Positions 36,201 through 47,551 of a stretch of DNA of 64,000 nucleotides are shown one piece after another (positions within the stretch are counted from its first letter, which is position 1; the number at the start of each line of letters is the position of its first letter). The stretch is from Nematostella vectensis. Its lineage: Eukaryota; Cnidaria; Anthozoa; Actiniaria; Edwardsiidae. A program made the translations under genes and the position numbers. The stretch covers positions 4,140,001 through 4,204,000 of the forward strand of contig NC_064034.1 in NCBI RefSeq assembly GCF_932526225.1, given 5' to 3'. The notes below the pieces were generated by a model. The model was not told the origin of the DNA, searched no databases, and saw only the letters and a program-made list of their open reading frames with translations.

Positions 36201-37367
36201 TATACATGCATTGCACAGACAGATAAAACAACCAAGAGGCATAATATCTACATCAGGAGACTATGTAAGTACCCTGGTTAGACAAGAGGGATCTTAGACA
36301 GGGAGCTGGTTAGATTGATTGAGAGTTCAAAATAAAAAAAAATTAGGGGTAACAGACCTTGTTTTTGTTCTGTGGCTATGTTATGAAGAGTGTGAATTAA
36401 ATATTTTTTAGTAATCTGATTGAAATTCTTTAATAACAGGATAATGTTTTACCTGGCTTGTTCCTGGTACATAAGTCTATAGTAGCCAGTTTAGCTCTTT
36501 TAATAAATTTCTCGAACAAGTTATGATAAAAATCCTTCAGGGGTTTTATACCTTGTGTAGAACGATGATTTAAACAGGGCTTGGTTTCAGCACAAACTCT
36601 AAAAAACTGTGTTTTTTTCTTCAATTTCTAAGCAAAACAGGTTATTTCACCTATACGTGTGCATGCTAAATGATGCTATTTCTAGCCAAAATAGAGCATG
36701 CTCATGCACAGAACTTGGGACACAATACAATTCAGAGGAATAACCTTAAATGAACGAAACATGAGACAGTGCGAGCTTAGAGAAAATGGACTGCTTAAGC
36801 CACACTCAATCTCATCATGCTTGAGCACTTTGGTGTATAGCATACATGAAACATCACACTCTTTTTCTCTCTAGATCCGCCAAGTAAACCAGAAAATCTA
36901 AAGCAAGAGCTGATATTTGATAAGGATCTGGAGAATTCCTATCAGAAAGTCCACTGGGAGAAGCCAAAAGATGATGGTGGTGCTAAAGTTATTGATTATG
37001 TGATCGAGTATAAACCACAGGGTATTGATTGGAATAAGGCCACAAAGGAGGTCACTGACAAGCTAGAGTTCTCAAAGTTTGCTTTAAAGGAAGGGAAGAA
37101 GTATGACGTTCAGGTGTATGCCAGGAATAAAGTTGGACAGGGACCATCATCAAATGTGGTGGAGATTAAAGTTGGTAAGAGTTATTTTCCTTTTTAAAGA
37201 ATAACATTATGTTGTCAATCTTATGTGCTCATTTGATTTCAGGAGATTTCCTGCCCTCAGTAGAGGCGCGCTCCAACAGGGGAGGTGTCACACGAATCAG
37301 TCTAAGCTCAACTCTGTGGATCAGCCCTGCTGCAGTTCTTTTGGTGGTGAGATCCCTCACAAATTAA
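30281..37367 (+). CDS. Small Ig-Ig-FN3 surface protein (possibly GPI-anchored)
   Basis: Exons 30281-30329, 30408-30803, 35977-36264, 36875-37174 and 37243-37367 (TAA) give 385 residues with all phases joining (phase 1 throughout). The start ATG heads a signal peptide (MIVTNLVVILIAAPLL). Exon 2 is a V-type Ig domain (VVFTWDYD... NDTGKFYCTLE), where the first canonical Cys is replaced by Phe. Exon 3 is a second Ig domain (VKLLCSV, FTWMRQ, YTCIAQ), and exon 4 an FN3 domain (QKVHWEKP, YDVQVYARNKVG). The last exon ends in SSTLWISPAAVLLVVRSLTN, a short hydrophobic tail without a cytoplasmic domain, suggesting a GPI signal or weak anchor. It resembles NCAM/IgCAM-type adhesion proteins; no orthologue is assigned. 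The first intron is only 78 nt and open in frame, so a retained form is possible. Confidence 0.82.
31380..31660 (+). repeat. Imperfect direct duplication in the Ig gene intron
   Basis: The segment TGTACT...GTTATTTGCGCC..GAA..AC.AAA.GATCATC at about 31453-31495 recurs at about 31597-31640. It lies about 100 bp upstream of the possible alternative promoter, so it could be duplicated regulatory DNA. Function is not shown. Confidence 0.5.
31749..31755 (+). promoter_or_regulatory. TATA box of a possible alternative promoter
   Basis: TATAAAA in the context GGATATAAAACCCGCGG, 29 bp upstream of the expected start at about 31779, immediately before the candidate alternative first exon at 31784. Confidence 0.4.
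31784..32027 (+). CDS. Candidate alternative first exons of the Ig gene
   Basis: ATG at 31784 opens 56 nt to a donor TT|GTAACC at 31840. A 60-nt intron with TTTACTAAT and a T-rich tract ends at TTCAAG (31899), and the second part runs 31900-32027 to G|GTAAAG in phase 1, the phase required by the Ig exon at 35977. The peptide contains a hydrophobic helix (IFASLLVAALLWVCCF) that could serve as a signal or anchor. Joined to the last three exons the frame is continuous (299 codons including stop) and would give a protein lacking the first Ig domain. Support is splice consensus and phase only. Confidence 0.38.
32456..32709 (+). ncRNA. Candidate structured noncoding RNA
   Basis: A GC-rich island in an AT-rich intron made almost entirely of consecutive helices. 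GTGATAGACGG (32456-32466) pairs with CCGTACTATCAC (32549-32560, one bulge), enclosing CCGGCTTATC/GATAAGGCGG and GCATG/CATGC. Then follow CGCC/GGCG (32561-32577), GCCTG/CAGGC (32580-32594), GCCCTTA/TGAGGGC with a 4-nt loop (32615-32632), nested GATTAG/CTAATC and GATGCA/TGCATC (32640-32679), and GGTCT/AGACC (32685-32709). Another hairpin ACTTGA/TCAAGT follows, then a T run near 32742. I could not match it to RNase P, MRP, SRP, 7SK, U-RNA or tRNA. Strand is assumed from the T run. Confidence 0.45.
35564..35784. mobile_element. Palindromic MITE (221 bp)
   Basis: Nearly perfect foldback: GGGTGAT..GGATCCAC.ACGCCGGCAAGAGGACCCCGCCTCG on the left is mirrored on the right, followed inward by ACGTTCGATTGC.CGCACACG. 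Ends GGGTGAT/ATCACCC are flanked by TA on both sides, the Tc1/mariner-type target duplication. The centre has two copies of CGTCCT.TTCAGGACGG. It lies about 190 bp upstream of the second Ig exon; open frames inside it are not genes. Confidence 0.85.
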
Positions 37368-39338
37368 CACAAGAGTGGAACGGCATATGAAAGATGGCCA
37401 TGGTAAAGACATTTTATGGACATTGCTAAACTATTTGTCTGTTGACACAAATAGTTGGATGTAGATACTTAGCTGGCAAACATTTGAGAGAAAGCTAAAA
37501 TATGTATAAATTAATTGGATGCTGTGTTACAGTAACAGAAAGCTACTCAGATAGCTTGTACAAATAGAGGCATCTATAGATAGAAGACTTTGCTACTCAG
37601 GAGAGTAGTGTATGGTAGTTGTAGGAGTAAAAATCAAATTTAAGAACGGCTGCTGTAGATGAGATTTCTAAGAGGTTTTCACAAGGACTACAAGTAATTT
37701 GCAAAGGGATATCAAAATTTAGTGTAAACTTATGTGGTTTTGGTATTGCCATAGTGATAGTTACATTCCATAACATTCCTTGGTTTTCATTATGACGTAG
37801 CTCACAGCAAGATTCTGGTATTTTCCTGGAACATAGCCAGGATTTGCTAGGAATGGGAGAGGGGTCAGTCATAGATATCTTATGTGAAAAGTTTAAAGCG
37901 ACAAATACACCAGTTCACTTACGGTCAATTAACAATCATGGTGACTGACGGAAACTTCAACTGACAAAAGAATCTATTAGAATCTGAACTATTCAACAGG
38001 CCATGCGCTCTTAATTATCAAGGATCCTCAAGGATATTTCCAATAGTTCTCTTCTGCTTTTACATTTTTTAAATATTTTTTTCCTTTTAAAATCATGGCT
38101 TCAAAGAACCTGGGTGCTTGGGGTTGTCATGTAATTGACTGGAAGTAAATGGGTGCGATTGCCACTTTAAGATTTGGCTGATCTTCAATGAGCAAAAATG
38201 TTGTTTTCAGAGGGTCTGTACCTCCCCCTATGCCCCCACACCCCTATGCCTCTATTCCTATAGTCCATTTTGCCAAATTATACCCCCTTTCCAGCTGATA
38301 CTAGTGAAAAAGTGGATGCATTTAAACTTTTGATTAAACCATAATTCATCCATCTAGTAAACAGATATAAGTTTATATAAGGGTGATAGAATAAACCAAA
38401 TTACTAGCCTTGAGCTCTGCACTTCAGAATATGTACCTACTGTACCCACTTATGTGTCTGAAGTTCCATTGCAAATTATTAGTCGATGGGTACTGTAGAG
38501 GTGCTCTGCCTTGTGGTCATGTAAAGAAACAGACCTTTTTACACCAATGACAGGCTAGTCAGTAAAATACAAAAGATAATATTCAAATCTCATTTTTCAA
38601 TTTGACACATAAGTGATGAAAATCAGCAGAAAAATTAGTGTGAGTATTCAAAATATAGGAATTAAGATAAAATTTAGATGATCACTTAAACTGAGACATA
38701 TACAATAACGATAACAATTACCCATACATTCAGTATCACACCCTTACGATGCAACCAGTTTCAGTTCATGTTTTTTTCTGGTATTTTAGCAGTGTGTTTT
38801 TTATGGCAGGAAAATTAATGCCTGCATTTAGTTGCAAAATAATAAGTAATTATTTTATTAAATAATTTTTAACAAAAAATATATAAAAAGTGAATGAGTT
38901 TTTAGCAGCATTGGTCAGTACAGTCATTGTTTTGTTACCACTTTTGCATTAGATAACAGTTAAATTCATTAGAATCAAATGATGCAAAAGTTTATATTTA
39001 TTGTAATCAAGATATATATAAAGAGATGAATAAGATCTGTTGGATTGTAAATATTATTAAATCAACAGAGTGAAAATTATGACAGAAATTATCACCATCT
39101 CTCTTGAAAAAACAGTTACAGTATATTTGTAGTTGTAAAAGAAATAAAAGATGTTAAAGTTTGATTGACTTATCTTATTATAATGGTGAGCATACTTTAT
39201 TGACATTAGAAAGGTGACATTCGATTGATTGACTCCAATATCTGCCATTCACTTGGCTTCGGGAATAGTGATATATGTATTCTTCAAACTATATTACTTT
39301 CTGACTAAAAATATGTATCCACTCCAATATGATATGTA
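37368..39338. other. Convergent intergenic region between the Ig gene and TOE1
   Basis: AT-rich, no supported coding exon. A TTTATT at 39196-39201 (AATAAA on the minus strand) is a plausible poly(A) signal for TOE1, about 140 bp past its stop. For the Ig gene the AATAAA near 38394 is one option. Confidence 0.55.
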
Positions 39339-42300
39339 TCACTTGGTTCCTTTGATAAGTTTAAGCTTTTGTGAATGGTTTCCAGAAGCTTTTGCAAAGT
39401 GGCTCTTTGCTATTTGAAGGGGCATTTCTTTGCCACTTAGACTTACTCTGTTTACCCATTCTGAACCCTGGAGTTTTGTGAGTCTTTTCTTAGTCATGTA
39501 CGAAACTAGGCAGTAACCTGTCATAAATGCATCAATACCTGCCCTGTGGCCACCACTCGTTGATGCAGATGATGGTTTTTCAGTGGGGAGTTTAGTACTT
39601 CCTGCTGTATCTGTAGTGTGTTGGTTTGAGGGTAACCTATCTGTATCCACAATATCATGAGCTAATCTACTTACTTCAGATGATGACTTCTCTAATGTCT
39701 CATTGTTTCCTGCAAAATAGTTTTAAAATTTACAATAGAGAAGGGTGTTCATGTATATATCAGGATAGTGACAAATTCATTGTATGATTACATTGGGCCC
39801 TAAGCTAAAACTGGCTCACTCCCCCATACACCCCTATCCCAATTATTTATTCTCTCTTTACCTAACTCTAGTGAAAAGTGTTGCCAAAAATATGTAAGTT
39901 TTTTCAAGGCATTTCCATTATCTAGTGGTCATCCCAGAAAACCATAGCTACTGTACAGTATGTTTGGTCAGTTGGTACATACACGACTACACACCACATA
40001 GCAATGTCTTACTAATACCAGCTTTGCATATGTATTTTTTGTGTGGGCCATGTTTGGCTGATAACACAGAATACTGTTATGTCTTGTCATATATACAGTA
40101 TATATTGTATTTGCACTACCTGCTGCCTTTCGTTTCCTCTTTCTTTTACTCTTCTTATGTTCTATTCGCTCATCTCTGTCCAGAATAAGGTCCATGTCAT
40201 GCGACAGTGGGCATGTGAACCCCTTGTGACAAAATCCATGTGACTATAGGAAAAAAAAACAAATAAATAACAAATGGAACATTGTTCATAATGCAATCTT
40301 CTTGTCAAAGCCTAGTTGTGCAATGGATTATTTTCTTTGCCGAAAGGATGTGTTTCTGTGGACAGCATTAAAACGTTTTACCACCTCGAATTTAATAACC
40401 TTTGCACACTAAATGAGTGTATAACGTGATCATAGAGCTCCTATGATCAATCTAGCACAAAGAATAAAAAATCATAGTGAAAATGGATTTGAAATTGCTG
40501 CAGTTTTAATATTGTAGTTTTGTTGGTGCATATGGAATCTTATTTTGTTGGCATGTAAAATACATTCCATGCATACTAAAATAACCTGTCTTTTCTCATA
40601 AAAGCCTTGGTTCCAACACTTCAGTTCAACAGAGTTGTACTCTTTGTAAAATGTAAAAAAAGGATGTTTTGTTTAACTTTGCTGTATTAATTACTTACAG
40701 CATACAAATCACACACTTGAAGTGTCTGTCCATCAGAGTCATGAGACTTCACATTGGCATAGCAACACAACTCCTCGATCCATGGTTTTAATATCCTATC
40801 TTCCACCATCAAGATTTCTGTATACCTGGCCCCAGCAACCTTGCAAGATAGGTTGTGACGCTGGCTGTGTATGAATCAAATTGGATATTTTAGTAAATAA
40901 CACTGATAGTAAGTAATTATTTTTCTATTCAATTTTCTCTCAGAGTAAGAGTAAAATCACTTTCCTGGGTAGTGCTAAGTAGTTATTGTGCTAATGGTTC
41001 TTAAGTCATACAAAATAGTTCCTGAGATAGTTCATACTGTACAGTAGTGCATTATTATATTATTTTCTTACCATTTTCTGAATATATACCCCAGATACGA
41101 TGCAGGCTCTCGCATGTGATACTCTGCAACATACTTGGTATCAATAACCCCACCAGTAAACATCTCATATACATCTGACAAAAACACCTCCAGCTTGCTT
41201 GGGACATCTGCATAAAAGCTCTGGTATAGGTACAGTAAATCAAAGAAGCCATTGTGTAGTGCTATGGGCTTGTTAGAAATGACAATCTGACTGAAGAGGT
41301 TCCTCACACTGGGTGTACTGTAATCATGACATGTCTACAACAAAAAAGAAAACATTACAATTTTTTATAGTTAATATTTTCTTTTTGTTAGTCAGAAACT
41401 GTAATAATAAAGAACCAAAGTGTAGCACTGAACACCTATGTAAGATCTTTCTGGGGTGTTCTTATTGAAAATTTTACACTACCTACAGGGGTGGATCCAA
41501 AAATCCCAAAACAGGGGTTTGAAGCAAGGATTTCAAGAAAGGGGGGGGGAATCATTGTTCTTCCGTAGATGTCCTTGTATTTCTTGTTATTTTTATGCCA
41601 AATGTCTGAAAATAGAGGAGCCAGGGCCCACTTGACCCACTCCTAGATCTGCCACTGCCCTATGTACAGTAGAAACATACATACATATGTCACAGCTGGG
41701 AGAGCTGGTGATAATATATGTTGTGGTTTGAAATGTGGCATGGTTTGATTTTTTTTCAAACTGGTTTGAATTTTTCAAACTAGCTCATTTTTGGATACCT
41801 AGCATTCTAAAAGGGATTTTATTTTTGGGGAGTCATTTATAAAACAGGGGCTTGGATTTTTTGGGGGTTGGGAGGTGTAACTAAAAGAACTAGATAAAAG
41901 ATTATGCAAATATCCCCTTTTCAAACCAGTTTTAACAATTTCAAACCAAGAAGCATTTCAAACCACAACATATATAATACAGTATTTTCCCAATAACAGT
42001 AAATTACAATACAACAATGGGGCAGCCATTGATGAGGCTGCCTGATTTAAACACAGTACCTTGTCATTTCCTCTTGTATATGGGATGCCCTTAGAATATT
42101 GCTTGTTGAAGTCAAAGCCGTGCTGTACTAGAAACTGTAGTGATCCAGGCTCAACAACAAAATCTTCGCTACATAAAACACTCAAGTTAAATGTCTTTGC
42201 TTTGTATTGCCTTTTTTCATTATGCAAACTGGCTGAATCATTATCATCTGTTTCTCTTGGGCTATTGCTACTGTTATCATTATCATCTGTTTCTCTTGGG

Positions 42301-43288
42301 CTATTGCTACTGTTATCATTATCATCTGTTTCTCTTGGCCTATTGCAACAGTTATCAGGGAATTGTGTCATAATGCCAACTTCTTGCTCTATGAAACAGG
42401 ATATACCAAGAGTCAAAATGGATCTTGATTTCACTACATCCGCCATAAACTTGAAGCGATCCTCGACTGACCTGAGAGCACAATCAAAAATGCATTTAGA
42501 TACTTGAAGCCCAAATCCGGCATGTCTGATTGTAATTGCTCTAGTGGTAATTTTGCATGTAGCTTACTTTGCTATCAGCTTTTTTCTGTTTCCCAGTCCA
42601 CTCAATTCCTGGAATGAAATTTACAACAACATCACCTGGATACCTGTATAACCACGGCATATAGAGTTTATAGCCCATATGAGTATGATTTACAGGCCCG
42701 TAGCCAGGGGGGTTCAGACAAACCCCGCCACATGACTTAAAAGTCCGCTCAGATTTAACAAAAAAATATATAATGTTTGGTTGGATATACCGTGCACATC
42801 AATATGTCTTTAAAATGACTATAAAAATATTTTTAAAATAATTATCTTTATTATTATTATTATTATCGCTATATATTAAAAAGCACCCTATTACAATCAA
42901 TACTTCGAATAAATTCAATCTAAAAATATTTTAAAATGTTATTGAAAAACATTTTAAATATTAGATTGAATTTATTTGAAGTATTGATTGCCTAAGGTAA
43001 TAAGGCGAGGAGATGGGTATACCGGAAATTTGGCCTGCTAAAATGGAAAAACGAACCACCAAGCTCAAAATCCTGGGTACGGGCCTGATTTAAAGCTGCT
43101 TAATTTTAGTGAGCAGGGAATAAAGTAGTCATTTACAAAGAGTCCGTGTTTAAACTTTTTGACAAGTGACCTACCGTATCAAGCGCTATGAGACTGGAGG
43201 TGTGAATGGACTCGACTAACACAGGCCATATGGCTTCGAGATTCTCGGCATGCACATCTATAACAGGTACTCTTGAATATTTGTCCAT
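39339..43288 (-). CDS. TOE1: TOE1, CAF1-type DEDD 3' exonuclease
   Basis: Orthologue of animal TOE1, a nuclear (Cajal body) 3'-5' exonuclease that trims the 3' tails of snRNA precursors. Minus-strand exons in order: 43288-43175, 42608-42568, 42471-42060, 41334-41072, 40864-40699, 40243-40120, 39709-39339; 496 residues with all phases joining. Catalytic motifs are present: ALDTELSGLG (D and E of the first motif), PIALHNGFFDLLYLYQ, and DTKYVAEYH with the final acidic/His motif. A CCCH zinc finger (C-x8-C-x5-C-x3-H; CDLYASHGFC then C..SHD) is split by an intron, followed by a basic nuclear-signal run KKSKRKRKRK. The C-terminal block AGIDAFMTGY...SLSGKEMPLQIAKSHF is TOE1-specific. The start ATG is supported by the conserved VPVIDVHAEN..IWP block. 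One exon carries a threefold 13-residue repeat. Confidence 0.96.
41713..41977. mobile_element. MITE in a TOE1 intron
   Basis: Terminal inverted repeats TATATGTTGTGGTTTGAAATG (left, 41715) and CATTTCAAACCACAACATATATA (right, ends 41976). Internal sub-repeats TCAAACTGGTTTGAA and TTCAAACCAGTTTTAA continue the mirror arrangement. No coding capacity. Confidence 0.78.
42239..42356 (-). repeat. TOE1: 39-bp coding repeat inside TOE1 (3 copies)
   Basis: Three in-frame copies encode PRETDDNDNSSNS-type 13-residue units in the loop between SILTLGISCF and the FNLSVLC strand of the nuclease domain, where other TOE1 proteins have only a short loop. The acidic, Asn/Ser-rich units should be disordered and surface-exposed. 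The reading frame is kept. Confidence 0.88.
42693..43087. mobile_element. MITE in the first TOE1 intron
   Basis: Ends CAGGCCCGTA / TACGGGCCTG are flanked by ATTTA on both sides. The interior has a long AT-rich palindrome (CAATCAATACTTCGAATAAA against its complement at 42960-42990). About 395 bp, no coding capacity. A fragment with the same terminus, CAGGCCCGTACCCA, recurs at 60759. Confidence 0.8.
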
Positions 43289-44638
43289 TTTCGATCAAAT
43301 CAACCATGCAAAATCAACAGAAAAAGTATAAAAAAGTACACAAACTCGAGTGTTAATGTAAACGTTTGAGTGTGTGGTGTAAAAGAGACCAAAAGAGAGC
43401 GGGAGTCGATGAGCAGCAGGCGTTCCTTGTCATGGCCTGGAAACTAGCTCCATAGGTAACCCGATACATGCTCTAGTTGTTCACTCAAAAGAAGTAAAAA
43501 ATCAAAACTCCAACCTCGAATAATGTACTTTCCTAAGCCAGCTGTGAGTGTAGAATTTCCTTGTTATTTTATTACTTTCAACATGCATATAAAATAGAAA
43601 TCTTTGCGCACTTGAAATTTTTTTGGCGACTAAGTATCCTGGGTACCAGAGCCTCCAGACTTCTCTCGTCCTGTGACGCTAGCCAGGAGGCTCTGGAACC
43701 CAGGGTAGCGACAAAGAAGTGCTGGTGACTTTTTTACGCCAATAGAGCTTGGATTTTAAAGTTCCTTTAGCCTCATAAATTCTTGTATACTGATGGAAAA
43801 ATTTGGGAAAATTATCACCTTCTACACGAGAGGGCAGACACAACGTGATCGATTTGAACGCATAAGAAGAAGTGAAGGGACCATAAGACTTGTTCCTAGT
43901 CACTAAACACAATCTAGATAGGAATTATTGGTTTATTGGAGGGTAAAATGAACCCCGTGAGAAAAACTCAATTTATAACCAACAACAACAATTTACCGTT
44001 ACTCTGACGTAACCCATTGGTCAGAGTGCACGGTCACTACATAGCGACGCTCTGCCAACCTAGTCGCCCCATGTAAGGTAATCCAAAATCCGGAATCCAG
44101 ATTATTTTTAGCCTTTGGAATCCGGAACCAGCGAATGGAATTCGGACCATCAGTATCCCTACCCCGTCATGCAAAATTAGAAACGGGGGTAATCACAAAA
44201 ATAGCCATAAGCACTTACGGATTTCAAGGGATAAAACAGTATGATGAAGATTTGAACAGGAGCGCATAATATGATTTAAGACATTTTTTAAAACAGATTT
44301 ATTTTGCTTATAGCTGCTACAATCTCTATATTTTTTTATATTCTGGAAATTGGCCAGCTGTTTGTCTGACCCTCTAGTCCTAAACAGAGAAAGGCAATTA
44401 ACATAAAGGACAGGAACACACATAAAGAAAGTAGCCGTTACAATGTTAGCAGGTGCTTAAGAGTTTCCTCTTCTTTCATAGCCAATGAGTGGGGTATATC
44501 GCCGGTCACAACAGAACACCAGAAATACCGGCACAATACACCACCATCGCACGTGAAAACATAGGAACAAAATAACAATCAAAGAGGCCAATCTAGTCAG
44601 TTAGATCGTGGAGTTATGAATTATTGACTAGCTTGAAA
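43289..44638. other. Divergent intergenic region, TOE1 and collagen gene
   Basis: The two genes point away from each other across this stretch. Contains the foldback at 43638-43708 and short CCGGAATCC-type repeats at 44085-44130. No coding exon supported. Confidence 0.55.
43638..43708. repeat. Short foldback element
   Basis: CCTGGGTACCAGAGCCTCC and GGAGGCTCTGGAACCCAGG form a 19-bp near-perfect inverted repeat with a loop of about 30 bp. Upstream of TOE1, in the region shared with the collagen gene. Confidence 0.75.
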
Positions 44639-44645
44639 TATAAAA
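44639..44645 (+). promoter_or_regulatory. TATA box of the collagen gene
   Basis: TATAAAA in GAAATATAAAACACC. Expected start about 44668-44672. A 5' UTR exon would end at 44710 (TTG|GTAAGTG) and splice to the acceptor TTTTCCTTAG at 44799, 17 nt before the ATG. Spacing and splice sites agree with each other. Confidence 0.65.
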
Positions 44646-44815
44646 CACCAGTTTTAGCTGCTTTCAATAGTGTTTAGTTCTTGCTGACCGTCGTCGTTTC
44701 GGGTCGCTTGGTAAGTGTTCTCAAATACTTGAACAAACCAACCTTGACAAAAGTCTAGTGTTTGGAAATTATTTTTAATCTTATCCCTTTTTTCCTTAGT
44801 AAGCAAGAAAAAAAA

Positions 44816-46729
44816 ATGGACTCGAGGACGCGATTGCTGGCGCTTTTAGCGGTTTTGTCGGCGATTGCGGTGGTCAGTTGTTTTCCTGAAAGGAAAAAGA
44901 ACACAAAGACAAATGACTCAGGTTAGTGAGAAAGATTCACCCAAAACCCACAGTTGTGGGGTGAAAGAGTAGTTATCCTTGGAAAAAAAAGAGAAAATGA
45001 ATTCATTTGGAAATACTTTGTGACGCTTTATTATCGCCACCGCTCCTCACCAAAAAAGTTCACTGCTCGTCTTTGACAGAGCAGCTAAAGAATACTAAAA
45101 TTCAAATATATTGTTCATCAAAGGTTAAGCTTACTGAACTTGGAGCTTTTCACAAATGCACCAAAATTTACCATATAAATATAAAGATACTAGAATAGTG
45201 CATGCCATTGTTTTACTTCCTATAGTTTAAAAACTCCACTTGTTCTTCATGTATATTTTACAAAGTATGCTATTTAAAAAATAAATTGGAGAAAAAAAGG
45301 GTAAGGTTTTATAATGGTTTGATCCTCGTAAGCGAGTTTCCACACTCTGTGCATAAAACATGAACTGAACGGTGGTTGGGTTTCAGCAAAAAGACAGTAC
45401 AAAAACATTAAATATTCATTCGATTAAATTCAACTTTCTATAGAAAAACATATGTTAGTAGTATTGCGGCTGGAAATATTTGAGAACACACTTTATTGGA
45501 AATTATATTCAGAAAATCCATTATTTATCATGACTTGCCTAATAATACACATCTTCTTTCTTTATTACTTTCACTTCTCTTTTACTTACTTAATAAATAT
45601 AATAATGGAACACTAGAACAATTGAACAGGGAAAACGACGTTGCAAGATTTAACTCGATTAAAAAAGTACTACAAAAGTCTAAGGTTTCGAAACGAAAGT
45701 ACCCGAGTTTTAGAACTCAATTTTGGACGAGCAGATTGATTACGTTTTACACATCCTCTCGCGTTTGGAATAAAAGGTCCAAGCATTCCTACCAAGTATT
45801 TTTCCGTTGTTTCGATGCAAGAAAACAAGTGTTCCTTGGGGGTTTACTAAAGTCGCTCGACAAATCCAGCAAGTCGGCACAAGCCATGTGTCATGTCGCC
45901 AAGTCATCGGGGCCAGAGAGGCAGGCAGAGTTCAAAGGTCAGCACCATCACCATGGAAAGCCCTTGTCTTTTTGTGTGGTCCAATCTCTATCATATATCC
46001 ATGTTATTTACTTATAACTTCCTGAATAACATCGAAGTGTATGCGCTTTAAGTTTACATTAATACTTTGCACGAAACAAAACCCTTCCCGACATATCTTT
46101 GTTGTCTTTATATAATTATTGTAATGACGTCTAGATCTTTTGCATGGGAAGCGATTTCTTTCGCATTTAGCACTTCTCATAATATTAATGTAATAAACTA
46201 AATAATCAGAATCCGACAAATAAAATGTAACTATTTTGCTTCGTTTCGTTATGTGTTGCTAGTTGCTAATCTCTTACACTTTCTATCTTCCCTCTTTCCT
46301 TAGTTCTCTATTTTTGGGGGATCACAAAAAGATTCAATAGGGTTATCCTTTCAGGCAATAACCTTTTCTCTTATTCTGCCTTTAGTGGGAGCGAAAAGAC
46401 AACAACCCTGGTACCCAGTCTTCCACTATCCTGCGCCTCCTCCTCCACCACCACCGGCGCCAGGCCCCCCCGGCCCAGACGGACCAATGGGTCTTCCCGG
46501 GCCTCAAGGACCCGACGGCCCTAAAGGACCTCCTGGACCCCCCGGACTTCCAGGCCCTCAAGGAATTCCCGGCTATCCCGGTGCACCAGCAGGACCCCCT
46601 GGACGTGATGGCCCAATGGGACCCCCCGGACCGTCAGGAGGGCAAGGACCCCCTGGTGACATGGGATCTATGGGACCAATGGGGATGGGAGGAGGTGTTG
46701 GCCCATATCACATTGGCTGGGGACGATAA
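44816..46729 (+). CDS. Short secreted collagen-like protein, form A (polyproline plus Gly-X-Y)
   Basis: Exons 44816-44921, 45617-45937 (less certain) and 46386-46729 (TAA), 256 residues. The first exon gives a signal peptide (RLLALLALAVLS-like core after MDSRTR) and then a basic stretch PERKKN. The middle exon, phase 1 both sides, encodes a basic segment with SKRKY and NKRSK dibasic sites. The last exon starts [10 protein letters not shown], a likely processing site, then a run of seven prolines and about 25 Gly-X-Y triplets, ending GPYHIGWGR. Signal, basic propeptide, polyproline and short collagen order is that of cnidarian minicollagens, but the Cys-rich domains that crosslink minicollagens in nematocyst capsules are missing. 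Extracellular matrix, capsule or mesoglea are all possible. AATAAA signals at 47144 and 47164 could end this form. Confidence 0.78.
45617..45937 (+). CDS. Probable propeptide exon of the collagen gene
   Basis: Acceptor AACACTAG after a T/C-rich tract and donor AAAG|GTCAGC give 321 nt, phase 1 at both ends, open throughout. The translation is basic ([25 protein letters not shown]) with two cysteines and no known domain. It fits between the signal-peptide exon and either collagen exon without changing frame, so it may be constitutive, optional, or not an exon at all. Confidence 0.5.
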
Positions 46730-47143
46730 GAATGGAACGGAATGCTGGAAATGGATTGAATGACAGCCACAAACAATGGCACGATAGTAGGAGCTGTACA
46801 TATAAGGAAAGGAAAGAACTATCTGTTTAGACACGATTCAAGAATATTATTTCTATACAAATCAAGAACTACTAGCCTAACCGAAGGATAGAAAGAAAAC
46901 CAGCCATTGAGCCCTTTCTCAAGAAATGGAAATTGAGATACAACAAATAGTTTATAAATAATTATTCAATATATTTTTATTGTTATTTTCCAGAACTGAA
47001 TGTATAATATGATAGTACGATATTCAAGAGACTACCAAAAATGCCTCCACTCTTAAAATGTGACTCATAACAATAAGATAATTAGACTATAATGGACTTT
47101 TCAAGCGTTTACATGACTCTCTCGTATTGGAGATTTATTTTTC

Positions 47144-47169
47144 AATAAAATTACCATAGTTTAAATAAA
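47144..47169 (+). terminator. Poly(A) signals of collagen form A
   Basis: AATAAA at 47144-47149 and again at 47164-47169, about 415 bp after the form A stop and before the form B exon, as needed for alternative last exons. Confidence 0.6.
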
Positions 47170-47551
47170 GATGTGTATGTCGTCTGTACTGCCACGTTCT
47201 TAAAGTACTTGTTTGTTTACTCTTTTTGAAAGAAAACAACCTGTTTATTTTTAAGATAAAATATGGGATATAACCAGGTGACGATGGGAGCATTTGTCAC
47301 ATTCCTTTCCTCCTCTCATTTCAAAATATTTTCCCCTGTGTTTGTCTTTAAATCGCGGGACGCAAAATATTGTCACAGCTCAGGGCCGTATAAGGGGGGC
47401 ACTGCGGGCACATGCACGTGCAACTTTATGACGGATCTACTATTCATTTGTTGGGAAATATCATACAATTATTTCACATTATTAAACCTGCCCCTCTTTC
47501 TAGTCCTCTTTTCACCAGTTAATGTTATTAATTAACTTATACGTTTATCAG

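Noticed and set aside
42061-42507. 148-codon plus-strand frame with LLLLSLSSVSLG repeats
   Set aside because: Antisense of the TOE1 exon and its 39-bp repeat.
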